A program made the position numbers and the translations under genes. This document shows positions 8,236-17,046 of a stretch of DNA of 64,000 bases, in pieces. Under the pieces are notes generated by a model, which saw only the letters and a list, made by a program, of their open reading frames with translations, did no database searches and had not been told where the DNA came from. The stretch's first letter is position 1; every line of letters starts with the position of its first letter. The stretch comes from Sarcina sp034439435 (GTDB lineage: Bacteria > Bacillota > Clostridia > Clostridiales > Clostridiaceae): NCBI RefSeq assembly GCF_034439435.1, contig NZ_JAPCKJ010000006.1:62001-126000 (forward strand). Reading direction: 5' to 3'.

Positions 8236-9081
8236 ATGGGAGAAAATATGATTAAAAGTGAAGATTTAGTTTTTAAATACGTCAACGCTGAAGAACAAAC
8301 TGAAAAGATTGCAATAAATCACGTTTCTATGGAAGTTAAAAAGGGAGAATTTCTAGTTATATTAGGTCATAATGGTTCAGGAAAATCAACTATGGCAAAG
8401 CATATGAATTCTTTATTACTCCCTAGTGGTGGAAAGATGTATGTAGATGGATTAGATACTTCTGATATAGAAAATATTTGGGAAGTTAGAAGAAGAGCAG
8501 GAATGGTTTTTCAAAATCCAGATAACCAATTAGTAGCTACCATAGTTGAGGAAGATGTTGCTTTCGGGCCTGAAAATTTAGGTGTTGAGCCTAAAGAAAT
8601 AAGAGAAAGAGTCGACGATTCATTAAAAGCAGTTGGTATGTATGAATATAGAAAACATGCACCACATTTATTATCAGGAGGACAAAAGCAAAGAATTGCA
8701 ATTGCAGGAATATTAGCAATGAGACCTAAATGCATAGTTTTAGATGAACCTACAGCAATGCTTGACCCTTCAGGTAGAAGAGAAGTAATGAAAACTATAA
8801 AAGAAGTAAATAAGAAGTTTGGAATTACTATAATACTTATAACTCACTACATGGATGAGGCAGCACAAGCTGATAGAATAATTGTTATGGATAATGGTGA
8901 AAAGGTAATGGAGGGAGTTCCAAGAGAAATTTTTTCTCAAGTTGAAAAAATAAAATCAATAGGATTAGATGTTCCTCAAGTTACTGAATTAGCTTATGAA
9001 CTTCAAAAAGAAGGGATAAATATATCAACAGAAATATTAAATATAGATGAGATGGTGAATGCTTTATGTCAATTAAAATAG
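8236..9081 (+). CDS. ecfA1: energy-coupling factor transporter ATPase 1
   Basis: One of the two ATPases of the ECF vitamin and metal transport module, which pairs with interchangeable substrate-binding S components. The 281-residue protein has Walker A GHNGSGKST (about residues 44-52), the LLSGGQKQR signature and Walker B CIVLDEPTAMLD. GGAGG lies five bases before the chosen ATG; an ATG four codons later is also possible. Its last 16 bases overlap ecfA2. No S component is encoded nearby, which fits a shared (group II) module. Confidence 0.95.
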   Translation: MGENMIKSEDLVFKYVNAEEQTEKIAINHVSMEVKKGEFLVILGHNGSGKSTMAKHMNSLLLPSGGKMYVDGLDTSDIENIWEVRRRAGMVFQNPDNQLVATIVEEDVAFGPENLGVEPKEIRERVDDSLKAVGMYEYRKHAPHLLSGGQKQRIAIAGILAMRPKCIVLDEPTAMLDPSGRREVMKTIKEVNKKFGITIILITHYMDEAAQADRIIVMDNGEKVMEGVPREIFSQVEKIKSIGLDVPQVTELAYELQKEGINISTEILNIDEMVNALCQLK

Positions 9082-9923
9082 AAAATTTAAATCATGTTTA
9101 TATGCCTAAAACACCATTCGAAAAAATCGCATTAAATGATATAAACTGTGAGATAAAAGATGGAGAATTTATTGCATTAATCGGGCATACTGGATCAGGA
9201 AAATCAACTTTTATTCAACATTTAAATGGATTATTAAGTCCTACTAGTGGAAATATAATAGTTGATGGGGTTAATATAGCTGATAAAAAAGTTAAGTTAA
9301 GTGATATTAGAAAAAAAGTTGGCTTAGTATTTCAATATCCTGAATATCAATTATTTGAAGAAACTATTGAAAAGGATATTGAATATGGTCCAAGAAACTT
9401 AGGTATTAGTGAAGAGGAAATAAGTAAGAGAGTTAAGAAATCAATGGAAATGGTTGGCCTTGATTATGAAACATACAAGGATAAATCACCATTTGATTTA
9501 AGTGGTGGACAAAAGAGAAGAGTTGCCATAGCTGGTGTTATAGCTATGGAACCTAAAGTTCTTATATTAGATGAACCAACTGCTGGATTAGATCCAAAGG
9601 GAAGAGAAGATATACTTGCTCAAATAAAAATTCTTCATAAGGAATATGGAATGACTATAATAATGGTTAGTCATAGTATGGAAGATGTAGCTAAGATTGC
9701 TGATAGAGTAATAGTTATGAATAGTGGAGAAATAGTTTTAGAGGGTGAGATAGCTGAAGTATTTAAAGAGGTTGAGGTTTTAGAGAAGATAGGCTTGGCT
9801 GTTCCTCAAGTTACTTATTTAATAAAAGAGTTAAGGAAAAAGGGCTTTAACATATCAGAAGAAATATTTACTATTTCTCAAGCTAAAGAAGCTCTTTTAG
9901 AAATAATAAAGAATAATAATTAG
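9066..9923 (+). CDS. ecfA2: energy-coupling factor transporter ATPase 2
   Basis: The second ECF ATPase, 285 residues, pairs with EcfA1 on the cytoplasmic face. It has Walker A GHTGSGKST, the DLSGGQKRR signature, Walker B VLILDEPTAGLD and the switch histidine VSHSMEDV. The ATG lies inside the end of ecfA1 (16-base overlap), so the two are probably translationally coupled and made in equal amounts. ecfT follows after 15 bases. Confidence 0.95.
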   Translation: MSIKIENLNHVYMPKTPFEKIALNDINCEIKDGEFIALIGHTGSGKSTFIQHLNGLLSPTSGNIIVDGVNIADKKVKLSDIRKKVGLVFQYPEYQLFEETIEKDIEYGPRNLGISEEEISKRVKKSMEMVGLDYETYKDKSPFDLSGGQKRRVAIAGVIAMEPKVLILDEPTAGLDPKGREDILAQIKILHKEYGMTIIMVSHSMEDVAKIADRVIVMNSGEIVLEGEIAEVFKEVEVLEKIGLAVPQVTYLIKELRKKGFNISEEIFTISQAKEALLEIIKNNN

Positions 9924-9938
9924 GAAGGATAAGAAATT

Positions 9939-10745
9939 ATGTTAAAGGACATTACTATAGGTCAATACATTCCTGGGGATTCTTTTGTACATAAATTAGA
10001 TCCAAGGACTAAGATATTAATATCATTTATCTTTATTGCTTCACTATTTATAGTAGATAAGTTTTGGGGATATATATTTATAATAGCCTTCTTAGGTGCA
10101 ACAGTATTAATATCTAAATTACAATTTAAGTATTTATATAAAGGACTTAAACCGGTATTTTTATTAATAGCTATAACAGCAGCACTTAATATATTTATGA
10201 TAAAAGGAACAGAGGATACTCTTATATGGCATTGGAAATTCTTATATATTTATAAGGAAGGGATAACAACAGCTATATTTATGGCTTTAAGACTTATCTT
10301 ATTAATAATGGGTACTTCTGTATTAACACTTACTACATCTCCAATAGAGTTAACTGATGGGATTGAAAGCTTATTAAAGCCTTTCAAGAAGATTGGAGTA
10401 CCAGCTCATGAGTTAGCAATGATGATGACAATTGCTTTAAGATTTATACCGACTTTAATTGATGAAACTGATAAAATAATGAAAGCTCAAAAAGCTAGGG
10501 GCGCAGATTTTGAATCAGGAAACATAATACAAAAAGCAAAAAGCTTAATACCATTATTAATACCTTTGTTTATTAGTTCATTCAGAAGAGCAGATGAGTT
10601 AGCCATGGCTATGGAAGCAAGATGCTATAGAGGTGGAGATGGAAGAACTAGAATGAAAGTATTAAAGTATTCTAAGAATGATTTTATTTCTTTCGGAGTA
10701 GCAGGTTTACTTTTAGCTTTATCAATAGTAGTTAGGGTTATGTAA
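9939..10745 (+). CDS. ecfT: energy-coupling factor transmembrane subunit EcfT
   Basis: The 268-residue membrane protein joins the ATPases to S components. It starts GQYIPGDSFVHKLDPRTKI, has several hydrophobic helices, and carries the two alanine-arginine coupling motifs (KAQKARGAD near residue 187 and AMEARCYRG near 226). AGGAAGG precedes the ATG. The complete ecfA1-ecfA2-ecfT set next to ribosomal genes and truA is the usual Firmicutes arrangement. Confidence 0.95.
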   Translation: MLKDITIGQYIPGDSFVHKLDPRTKILISFIFIASLFIVDKFWGYIFIIAFLGATVLISKLQFKYLYKGLKPVFLLIAITAALNIFMIKGTEDTLIWHWKFLYIYKEGITTAIFMALRLILLIMGTSVLTLTTSPIELTDGIESLLKPFKKIGVPAHELAMMMTIALRFIPTLIDETDKIMKAQKARGADFESGNIIQKAKSLIPLLIPLFISSFRRADELAMAMEARCYRGGDGRTRMKVLKYSKNDFISFGVAGLLLALSIVVRVM

Positions 10746-10810
10746 TATAAATAAGTTTAGAGTTCAAAGAGATTTAGTACTTTTAATAGGAATTAAATAT
10801 TGATAATATA

Positions 10811-10845
10811 AAAGAAAGACTACAAATTTGTGGTCTTTCTTTCTT
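10811..10845 (+). terminator. terminator after ecfT
   Basis: AAAGAAAGACTACAAA pairs with TTTGTGGTCTTTCTTT, a nearly perfect 16-bp stem (one G-T). The T-rich right arm runs into TTCTTTG. It separates the ECF operon from truA. Confidence 0.8.
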
Positions 10846-10927
10846 TGAAAAACAATATAAGTACAAATTTATTTGAAATGTGCTTAATTGAATTTTATTG
10901 TATAAAAAGATTTAAAGGAATGATAAT

Positions 10928-11662
10928 ATGAAAAATATAAAGTTAACTATAGAATATGATGGAACATCCTATTTTGGATGGCAAAAACAACCTATAGGTA
11001 ATACTATTCAACAAAGGGTTGAAGAGGCCATAAAAAAAGTTACAAAGGAAGAGGTTGAACTATTGGGAAGTAGTAGAACTGATTCAGGAGTTCATGCAAA
11101 AGCTTATGTGGCTAATTTTAAGACTAATTCTAGCATACCAGGAAGGAATTTTAAGGCTGCATTAAATTCAAAGTTACCAAAGGATATAGTTATAATGAAT
11201 TCAGAAGAGGTAGATGAAGGTTTTCATGCTAGGTATATGACCACTGGAAAGACTTATTGTTACACTATATTAAATAGAGAAGAACCACCAGCATTAGAAA
11301 GAAATTATGTTTATCACGTGAAAAAGCCTTTGGATGTTGAGGCAATGAAAGAAGCATGTAAATACTTTTTAGGAAATCATGATTTTAAGGCTTTTCAAAG
11401 ACCAGGAGGAACAGTTAAAACTTCTGTAAGAACAATTAATGATTTGCACATTGAAACAGAAGGAAATAAAATAAAGATTTTTGTATCAGCTGATGGATTC
11501 CTATATAATATGGTGAGATTAATAGTTGGAACTTTACTTAAAGTAGGAAGAGGAAAAGAAAAGCCAGAGTATATAAAGGAAGTCATAGATTCTGGTGATA
11601 GAAAAAAGGCGGGAATTTGTGTTCCGCCAACAGGACTATGTCTAGAAAAAGTTTTTTACTAA
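10928..11662 (+). CDS. truA: tRNA pseudouridine(38-40) synthase TruA
   Basis: It converts uridines 38-40 of the tRNA anticodon arm to pseudouridine. The 244-residue product has the catalytic aspartate in SSRTDSGVHA, the opening IEYDGTSYFGWQKQP and the C-terminal FLYNMVRLIVGTL motif. AAAGGAATGATAAT precedes the ATG. It stands as a single gene between the ECF terminator and the rplM promoter. Confidence 0.96.
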   Translation: MKNIKLTIEYDGTSYFGWQKQPIGNTIQQRVEEAIKKVTKEEVELLGSSRTDSGVHAKAYVANFKTNSSIPGRNFKAALNSKLPKDIVIMNSEEVDEGFHARYMTTGKTYCYTILNREEPPALERNYVYHVKKPLDVEAMKEACKYFLGNHDFKAFQRPGGTVKTSVRTINDLHIETEGNKIKIFVSADGFLYNMVRLIVGTLLKVGRGKEKPEYIKEVIDSGDRKKAGICVPPTGLCLEKVFY

Positions 11663-11678
11663 AAGTAACCTAAATGTA

Positions 11679-11707
11679 TTGACACGCCCGTAAGCGTGTA
11701 TTATAAT
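11679..11707 (+). promoter_or_regulatory. sigma-A promoter of rplM-rpsI with palindromic spacer
   Basis: TTGACA (11679-11684) and TATAAT (11702-11707) are both perfect consensus boxes with a 17-base spacer. The spacer contains an inverted repeat, ACACGC and GCGTGT around CCGTAA (11682-11699), which overlaps the -35 box. It could be a protein-binding site; that part is inference. Confidence 0.88.
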
Positions 11708-11713
11708 TGTATT

Positions 11714-11805
11714 TGTTTGTAAGAGAGATGTACGGGATTCAATATGAATCTTAACATAAAGTACGAGGACATATAAAACCTATTTTAAAATTCTAGGGAG
11801 GGAAA
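11714..11805 (+). promoter_or_regulatory. probable L13 leader of rplM-rpsI
   Basis: About 90 bases lie between the predicted transcription start and the rplM ribosome binding site. They hold a small hairpin (GATTC with GAATC, 11736-11750) enclosed by GTAC pairs at 11730 and 11761, followed by GAGGACAT. A conserved L13 ribosomal leader is known upstream of rplM in many Firmicutes. I match it by position and general shape only, not by a covariance search. Confidence 0.5.
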
Positions 11806-11808
11806 ACG

Positions 11809-12243
11809 ATGAAATCATACATTGCAAAAGCACAAGAAGTTGAAAGAAAATGGTATGTTGTTGACGCTGCTGGAAAGCCACTAGGAAGAGTTGCTAGCCA
11901 AGTTGCTTCAATATTAAGAGGAAAGAACAAGCCAACATTTACACCAAATGTTGATTGTGGAGATTTCGTTATCGTTATAAACGCTGAGAAAGTAGTTTTA
12001 ACTGGTAAGAAATTAGATCAAAAAATGTTAAGAAAGCACAGCCTATATGCTGGTGGATTAAAAGAAACTCCATACAGAGAAGTTTTAGAAAATAAACCAG
12101 AATTTGCTTTCGAAGAAGCTGTTAGAAGAATGCTTCCAACAGGCGTTTTAGGAAGAAAAATGTTAAAGAAATTAAATGTGTACAGAGGAACTGAGCACAA
12201 GCATGCTGCTCAAAATCCAGAAGTACTTGAGTTAAGATACTAA
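11809..12243 (+). CDS. rplM: 50S ribosomal protein L13
   Basis: The 144-residue L13 is an early-assembling large-subunit protein. Marker stretches are KWYVVDAAGKPLGRVAS near the start, KPTFTPNVDCGDFVIV, and MLPTGVLGRKMLKKLNVYRG near the end. A GGGAGGG site precedes the ATG. It is transcribed with rpsI from the promoter at 11679 and is probably self-regulated through the leader. Confidence 0.98.
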   Translation: MKSYIAKAQEVERKWYVVDAAGKPLGRVASQVASILRGKNKPTFTPNVDCGDFVIVINAEKVVLTGKKLDQKMLRKHSLYAGGLKETPYREVLENKPEFAFEEAVRRMLPTGVLGRKMLKKLNVYRGTEHKHAAQNPEVLELRY

Positions 12244-12269
12244 TTATAAGCTCGGGAGGAGGAGTTCAA

Positions 12270-12662
12270 ATGGCAAAAGTTCAATACATGGGAACTGGAA
12301 GAAGAAAGAAATCAGTTGCAAGAGTAAGACTTGTACCAGGTGAAGGTAGAGTTGTAGTAAATAATAGAGAAATCGAAACATATTTCGGATTAGAAACTTT
12401 AAGAGTTGTAGTTAACCAACCATTAGTTTTAACAGAAACTAAAGACAAATATGACGTTTTAGTTAACGTTCATGGTGGTGGATTATCAGGTCAAGCAGGA
12501 GCTATAAGACATGGTATATCAAGAGCTTTATTAAAAGCTGACGAAAACTTAAGACCAGAATTAAAGAAAGCTGGATTCTTAACTAGAGACCCAAGAATGG
12601 TTGAAAGAAAGAAATGCGGTTTAAAGAAAGCAAGAAGATCTCCACAATTCTCAAAGAGATAA
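12270..12662 (+). CDS. rpsI: 30S ribosomal protein S9
   Basis: The 130-residue S9 has a C-terminal tail that reaches the P-site tRNA and ends KKARRSPQFSKR. The GTGRRKKSVARVRL start and the GGGLSGQAGAIRHGISRAL core are typical. GGGAGGAGG lies before the ATG. It follows rplM by 26 bases and is closed by a strong terminator. Confidence 0.98.
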   Translation: MAKVQYMGTGRRKKSVARVRLVPGEGRVVVNNREIETYFGLETLRVVVNQPLVLTETKDKYDVLVNVHGGGLSGQAGAIRHGISRALLKADENLRPELKKAGFLTRDPRMVERKKCGLKKARRSPQFSKR

Positions 12663-12677
12663 TATTGTTTTTATCAG

Positions 12678-12708
12678 AAAGAAGGAGGAACACCTCCTTC
12701 TTTTTTTA
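12678..12708 (+). terminator. strong terminator of rplM-rpsI
   Basis: GAAGGAGG and CCTCCTTC form a perfect 8-bp GC-rich stem with an AACA loop, extended by flanking A and T, and followed by seven T residues. Confidence 0.95.
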
Positions 12709-13062
12709 TATCTTTTTGTAAATATGAGAACTTTTAATCAATAAGATGATTTCATCTTAAGAATAAAAAGTATTTTCTTTTTTTATATAGGCTAAGTTTA
12801 AAATAAATATTAGTATTTACAAATACTGAACAATATTTATAGGTAACAAAGGAATATATTACAATAAATATTAACAAATTTGAAATATAAATATGAATAA
12901 ATCGATTAGACAATAAATGTTATAAAATCTTAAAAGTGGCTTAATAACTTAATGTAAATGTATTCTATGTTTAGTTCTTTTAAATAAATTGGATATTAAT
13001 TAGAAAAAATTTCAATAATTTGGATTCTATATTAAGTTTAAGTTAAAAAGAATATTTAAAAC
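12709..13062. other. AT-rich non-coding gap
   Basis: I see no coding frame, tRNA or recognisable RNA motif in this very AT-rich stretch. A short stem (GATGATTTCATC near 12744) is too small to call. Confidence 0.4.
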
Positions 13063-13091
13063 TTAACAAGCAAGTGATTATATTGTAAAAT
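13063..13091 (+). promoter_or_regulatory. probable promoter of the Na/Pi cotransporter gene
   Basis: TTAACA (13063-13068) and TAAAAT (13086-13091) with a 17-base spacer. The upstream stretch has AAGTTTAAG and AAACTTAAC repeats that could bind a regulator. I could not match them to a Pho box with confidence. Confidence 0.5.
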
Positions 13092-13175
13092 GTTATAGGA
13101 TTGATATTTTAAAATTAAAAAAGAAAAATTAGAGATTTGTACTTTACAAATTAAGCAAATTGGAGGAGAAGTATC

Positions 13176-14789
13176 TTGAAAGATGCAATTTTTACTTTAA
13201 TTGAGGTTGCCGGTGGTTTAGGACTATTCCTTTTCGGTATGAAGTTAATGGGAGAAGGACTAGAGAACGCTGCAGGTGATAAGTTAAAAAGTATATTAGA
13301 GAAAGTTACTAAAAATCCTATATCAGCAGTTTTAGTAGGAGCTTTTGTTACTATGGTAATACAAAGTTCAAGTGCTACTACAGTAATGGTAGTTGGATTC
13401 GTTAATGCAGGTCTTATGAACTTAGCACAGGCTGCTGGAGTAATAATGGGAGCTAATATTGGGACAACCATTACAGCACAACTTGTTGCCTTTAAGTTAG
13501 ATGAGATTGCACCTTTATTTGTAATAATTGGTGTTGTGTTATTAATGTCAGCTAAGCAAAAGAAAAGAAGAGATGTGGCTAACATAATATTAGGATTTGG
13601 TATCCTATTCATGGGTATGGGAATAATGAGTTCAGCATTAAAACCATTAGCTGCATCACCAATGTTTAAAGATCTTATAGTTGCTATTGGACATAATTGG
13701 TTTTTAGGAATATTTACTGGATTAGCACTTACAGCTATACTACAAAGTTCATCAGCTACAACAGGGATATTAATAGCTTTAGCATCAACAGGTAGTATAG
13801 ATATAAAAGTTGCATTACCAATATTATTTGGATGTAACATAGGAACATGTGTAACTGCTTTATTAGCTAGTATTGGTGCCAATAAAACAGCGCATAAAGC
13901 TGCTGCAATACATTTAATGTTTAATGTTTTAGGTACATTGATATTTATACCATTTATAGCACCACTTGGAGATCTTGTTATAAAAATGAGCCCAGGGGAT
14001 GTTGAAAGACAAATAGCTAATGCGCATACAATCTTTAATATAACTGCTACTATAATACTTGTACCATTAAGTAAGTACATGATTATGATAGTTAACAAAT
14101 TAATTAGAGGTGAAGATGAAATTGAGCACTGTGGACCTAAGTATCTTGATGAAAGATTATTAGAAACACCAGTAATAGCTGCAGGACAAGTTCAAAAAGA
14201 AACTTTAAGAATGGCGAATAAAGCTAAAGAAAACTTAGAGTTAAGTATGAAAGCTTTTAAAGAAAATAATGAGAGCTTAGTTAAAAAAGTATATGAAAAT
14301 GAAAAACTTATAAATGTATTAGAAGAAGCAATAACTTCTTACTTAGTTAAATTATCTAAGTGTGAATTATCTGCTAAAGAAAGTAACTTAGTAGCATCAA
14401 CTTTCCATGTTGTAACTGATATTGAGAGAATTGGTGATCATGTTGAAAATATAGCTGATTTAACATTGGAAAAGGTTGGAAGAAGTCTAAAATACAGCGA
14501 AGATGCTTTAAAAGAAATAGATTATATATATAATCAAACAATTAAAGCTTTAGATGTAACAATAGATGCCTATGCAAATGAAAATGTAGATGAAGCTGGA
14601 ACTATTTACGAAATAGAAAGAAGAATAGATTCATCACAAAAAGAATTTAGAGAAAATCATATTAAGAGATTAAGTCAAGGTTCTTGTAGTGCTTATGATG
14701 GTGCAATATTTATGGACTTATTAAGTAACTTTGAAAGAATCGGTGACCATGCAACTAACATAGCTGAAAGTGTTATGGAAGTTTACTAA
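13176..14789 (+). CDS. Na/phosphate cotransporter family protein with PhoU-like C-terminus
   Basis: The 537-residue protein has the two inverted NaPi-II repeats, each marked by QSSSATT (residues 63-69 and about 190-196), within about eight membrane helices. A helical PhoU-like domain follows (about 340-537, with DIERIGDHVENIADL and NFERIGDHATNIAES). It probably imports phosphate with sodium; the regulatory role of the PhoU part is not known. The start is TTG, set by GGAGGAG eight bases ahead. It is a single gene with its own terminator. Confidence 0.88.
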   Translation: MKDAIFTLIEVAGGLGLFLFGMKLMGEGLENAAGDKLKSILEKVTKNPISAVLVGAFVTMVIQSSSATTVMVVGFVNAGLMNLAQAAGVIMGANIGTTITAQLVAFKLDEIAPLFVIIGVVLLMSAKQKKRRDVANIILGFGILFMGMGIMSSALKPLAASPMFKDLIVAIGHNWFLGIFTGLALTAILQSSSATTGILIALASTGSIDIKVALPILFGCNIGTCVTALLASIGANKTAHKAAAIHLMFNVLGTLIFIPFIAPLGDLVIKMSPGDVERQIANAHTIFNITATIILVPLSKYMIMIVNKLIRGEDEIEHCGPKYLDERLLETPVIAAGQVQKETLRMANKAKENLELSMKAFKENNESLVKKVYENEKLINVLEEAITSYLVKLSKCELSAKESNLVASTFHVVTDIERIGDHVENIADLTLEKVGRSLKYSEDALKEIDYIYNQTIKALDVTIDAYANENVDEAGTIYEIERRIDSSQKEFRENHIKRLSQGSCSAYDGAIFMDLLSNFERIGDHATNIAESVMEVY

Positions 14790-14798
14790 GATTATTAA

Positions 14799-14828
14799 AA
14801 GAACACCTAGAATTAGGTGTTCTTTTTT
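14799..14828 (+). terminator. terminator of the Na/Pi cotransporter gene
   Basis: AAGAACACCTA pairs with TAGGTGTTCTT (11 bp, loop GAAT), followed by a run of T. Confidence 0.92.
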
Positions 14829-15008
14829 TGTATAAACTTTTAGAATATTTCTTTATATATAGGAAAAAATAAATTGGACTTCATAATTAAATAAGTTGTT
14901 TATTTTAGAGTAATAATTAAATTTACTTTGATATTAATGCTTCTTTATGGTTTCTAATTAAAGGAATCTTAGAGATATATAATTATATAAATATAGGAGG
15001 TATTCTAA

Positions 15009-15701
15009 ATGAAGAAAATAATTAAGATTTTATCAATGATGATGATTTCTTTTTTAGCTTTTAATATGATTCTGGTAAAAGTTAATGCAGAGGAATGTAG
15101 AAAAGTTATATTGATAGATCCTGGCCATGGAGGAATAGATGGAGGAGGTAAAAGTGCAAGTGGAATATTAGAGAAGGATATAAACCTATCAATATCCTTG
15201 AAAACTAAGGCTATTTTAGAAAGCAAGGGATATAAAGTAGTAATGACAAGAAGTGAAGATGTGGGGTTATATAGTGAAGGTAAAAAGGTAAGAGAAAAGA
15301 AACAAGAAGATTTAGCTAATAGAGTTAAGATGAAGAAAGAAAGTAGTTGTGATGTTTTTATAAGCATACATCAAAATATGTTTCCTCAAAAAAGTTGTAA
15401 AGGAGCTCAAGTATGGAGTGCCAACAATGAAGCGAGTCAAAAGTTAGGGCAAATAATTCAACAAAAGTTTAGAGAAGAGGTTGATTCTAGTAACAAAAGA
15501 GCACCAAAAGTTGCAAAGAAAGAATATAAAATATTAAGTGATGACCATGAATGTTCTTCTGTAATATTAGAATGTGGATTCTTATCAAATCCAGAAGAAA
15601 GTGTATTATTAAGTAAGGAAGAGTACCAAACTAAAATTGCTAATGCCATATCAAATTCAATAGATGAATATTTTAAAACAGTAGATGAAAAGAAAAACTA
15701 G
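15009..15701 (+). CDS. cwlD: N-acetylmuramoyl-L-alanine amidase CwlD (spore cortex)
   Basis: The 230-residue secreted amidase has a signal segment (about residues 1-27) and an Amidase_3 domain. Zinc-site parts are visible as IDPGHGG, the following EKDINL glutamate, ISIHQN, and the catalytic ECGFLSNPEE. CwlD with PdaA makes muramic delta-lactam in the spore cortex, which germination enzymes recognise. A position just after rpsI is common in clostridia. AGGAGG precedes the ATG. The assignment to CwlD rather than another Amidase_3 enzyme rests on length, sequence and place. Confidence 0.88.
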   Translation: MKKIIKILSMMMISFLAFNMILVKVNAEECRKVILIDPGHGGIDGGGKSASGILEKDINLSISLKTKAILESKGYKVVMTRSEDVGLYSEGKKVREKKQEDLANRVKMKKESSCDVFISIHQNMFPQKSCKGAQVWSANNEASQKLGQIIQQKFREEVDSSNKRAPKVAKKEYKILSDDHECSSVILECGFLSNPEESVLLSKEEYQTKIANAISNSIDEYFKTVDEKKN

Positions 15702-15839
15702 GCTTGAAAAATTTACTTCAATATCATTAGGTCTAATAGAATTAAATCTATAAGATAAAAAAATAAGGTTTAAAATTAAGAAAAATAGTATTATAAATAA
15801 AAGACATATTAAGAAATTAAGTAATTTAAACTTATTCAT
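15657..15839 (-). CDS. possible small membrane protein
   Basis: A 60-codon frame opposite and overlapping the end of cwlD. GGGGAG lies about five bases before its ATG, a good site. The product has one long hydrophobic stretch (about residues 8-30), then a short polar part and a second hydrophobic end. I recognise no family. The strong ribosome binding site argues for it; the AT-rich sequence and the overlap with cwlD argue against. It may also be chance. Confidence 0.3.
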   Translation of the reverse strand: MNKFKLLNFLICLLFIILFFLILNLIFLSYRFNSIRPNDIEVNFSSLVFLFIYCFKIFIY

Positions 15840-15903
15840 AAAAACTCCCCAAAATAAATCTACTATATATATACTTTAATTTATTTAGTTATTATGACAA
15901 TAA

Positions 15904-15934
15904 AAAAGCTATGCTGTATTAGCATAGCTTTTAT
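15904..15934. terminator. bidirectional terminator
   Basis: AAAAGCTATGCT and AGCATAGCTTTT form a perfect 12-bp stem with a GTATT loop and T-runs on both strands. It ends the YitT-family gene on the minus strand and can stop read-through from cwlD. Confidence 0.9.
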
Positions 15935-15935
15935 T

Positions 15936-16793
15936 TTATATATTTTTAAAGCCTTTTCCTTTAACTTCTGAAACGTCAATTATAGTTATAAAGGCACTTG
16001 AATCTATATAATGTATTGTGTTTTTTAACTCAATCATTTGTCTTGTAGTAACTAGACAATAAAGCATTTTCTTTCTATCGTGAGTATATTCACCTTCAGC
16101 TAAAAGAGAAGTTACTCCTCTATGAAGATCATTTATTATGTAATTTATTACTTGTTGTTCTTTATCAGTTATTATAAGTAGTAACTGTTTTGAGTGAATA
16201 CCTTTAATAACTTTATCAACTAATACTGTCTGTACAAATATAGATATAAGTGTATAAAGTGCTGTTTCTAAACCAAAGAAAATTCCACCTAAAGCAACTA
16301 TACACATGTTCAGTACGAAACTTAGTGATCCTATATTAAAGTTTGAGTATTTTTTACGGATAACCATAGTAACTATATCTGTTCCTCCAGTTGATCCACC
16401 TTTAGAAAATACTAAACCATAACCAAAACCGCATATGGCACCACCAAAAACACAGTACAATAATTTATCATCTAATGATACAAGATGTGATACTGGTGCT
16501 GTTATCATTAATGATATAGATAAAGCTAACATTCCTATAGCTGAGTTAAATGTAAACTGCTTTGAAAGTTTAAAATAACTAAGTATAAATAAGGGAATGT
16601 TTATGAGTAAAACAACAATACCTGAGTTAACTCCCATTAAGTATTGAAAGATAAGTGCAATACCTGTTGCTCCACCACTAAGAAGTTTAGCATTTGATAA
16701 AAATAGGTTTACGCCTAAAGATGCGATAAAACAACCTAAAATAATAAATGCATTATCAATTAGTAATTCTTTTTTCTCTCTAATGTAATTCAT
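15936..16793 (-). CDS. YitT family membrane protein
   Basis: A 285-residue protein with about five or six membrane helices in the N-terminal 200 residues (YitT_membrane, with SGGATGIALIFQY and SKGGSTGGTDIV). A C-terminal soluble DUF2179 domain follows (RHDRKKMLYCLVTTRQ region). The function is unknown; transport has been suggested for the family. I chose the ATG giving MNYIREKKELL because AGGAG lies seven bases upstream. A longer frame upstream has no such site. It is a single gene. Confidence 0.88.
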   Translation of the reverse strand: MNYIREKKELLIDNAFIILGCFIASLGVNLFLSNAKLLSGGATGIALIFQYLMGVNSGIVVLLINIPLFILSYFKLSKQFTFNSAIGMLALSISLMITAPVSHLVSLDDKLLYCVFGGAICGFGYGLVFSKGGSTGGTDIVTMVIRKKYSNFNIGSLSFVLNMCIVALGGIFFGLETALYTLISIFVQTVLVDKVIKGIHSKQLLLIITDKEQQVINYIINDLHRGVTSLLAEGEYTHDRKKMLYCLVTTRQMIELKNTIHYIDSSAFITIIDVSEVKGKGFKNI

Positions 16794-17046
16794 TGGGATT
16801 CTCCTAAATTTACAATAAATAATTTCATAGGTTATTATAATGCTTTTTTTTTTAAAGTAAAGCAAATAGATACATTGAAAAAGCAACTGATGTGTTTTTA
16901 TGGTAAAATACATTGTATATACTATGATTTTCACTGAATTAATAGTAGAATTTATATCTTAATAAAATCGTAATAAATAAATATGTTAATTTTAATTTTC
17001 CTCCTTTACTATTTAAGGGAGGCATAAGTTTAAGGAGTGCTTTATT

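Noticed and set aside
13025..13068. Possible Pho-box repeats upstream of the Na/Pi cotransporter gene
   Set aside because: The AAGTTTAAG and AAACTTAAC repeats do not match the spacing or sequence of known Pho boxes well enough to call.
13151..14098. Long minus-strand frame (315 codons) opposite the Na/Pi cotransporter gene
   Set aside because: It is the mirror of a membrane-protein gene with clear QSSSATT motifs; it has no ribosome binding site or recognisable domain and starts well inside the real gene.
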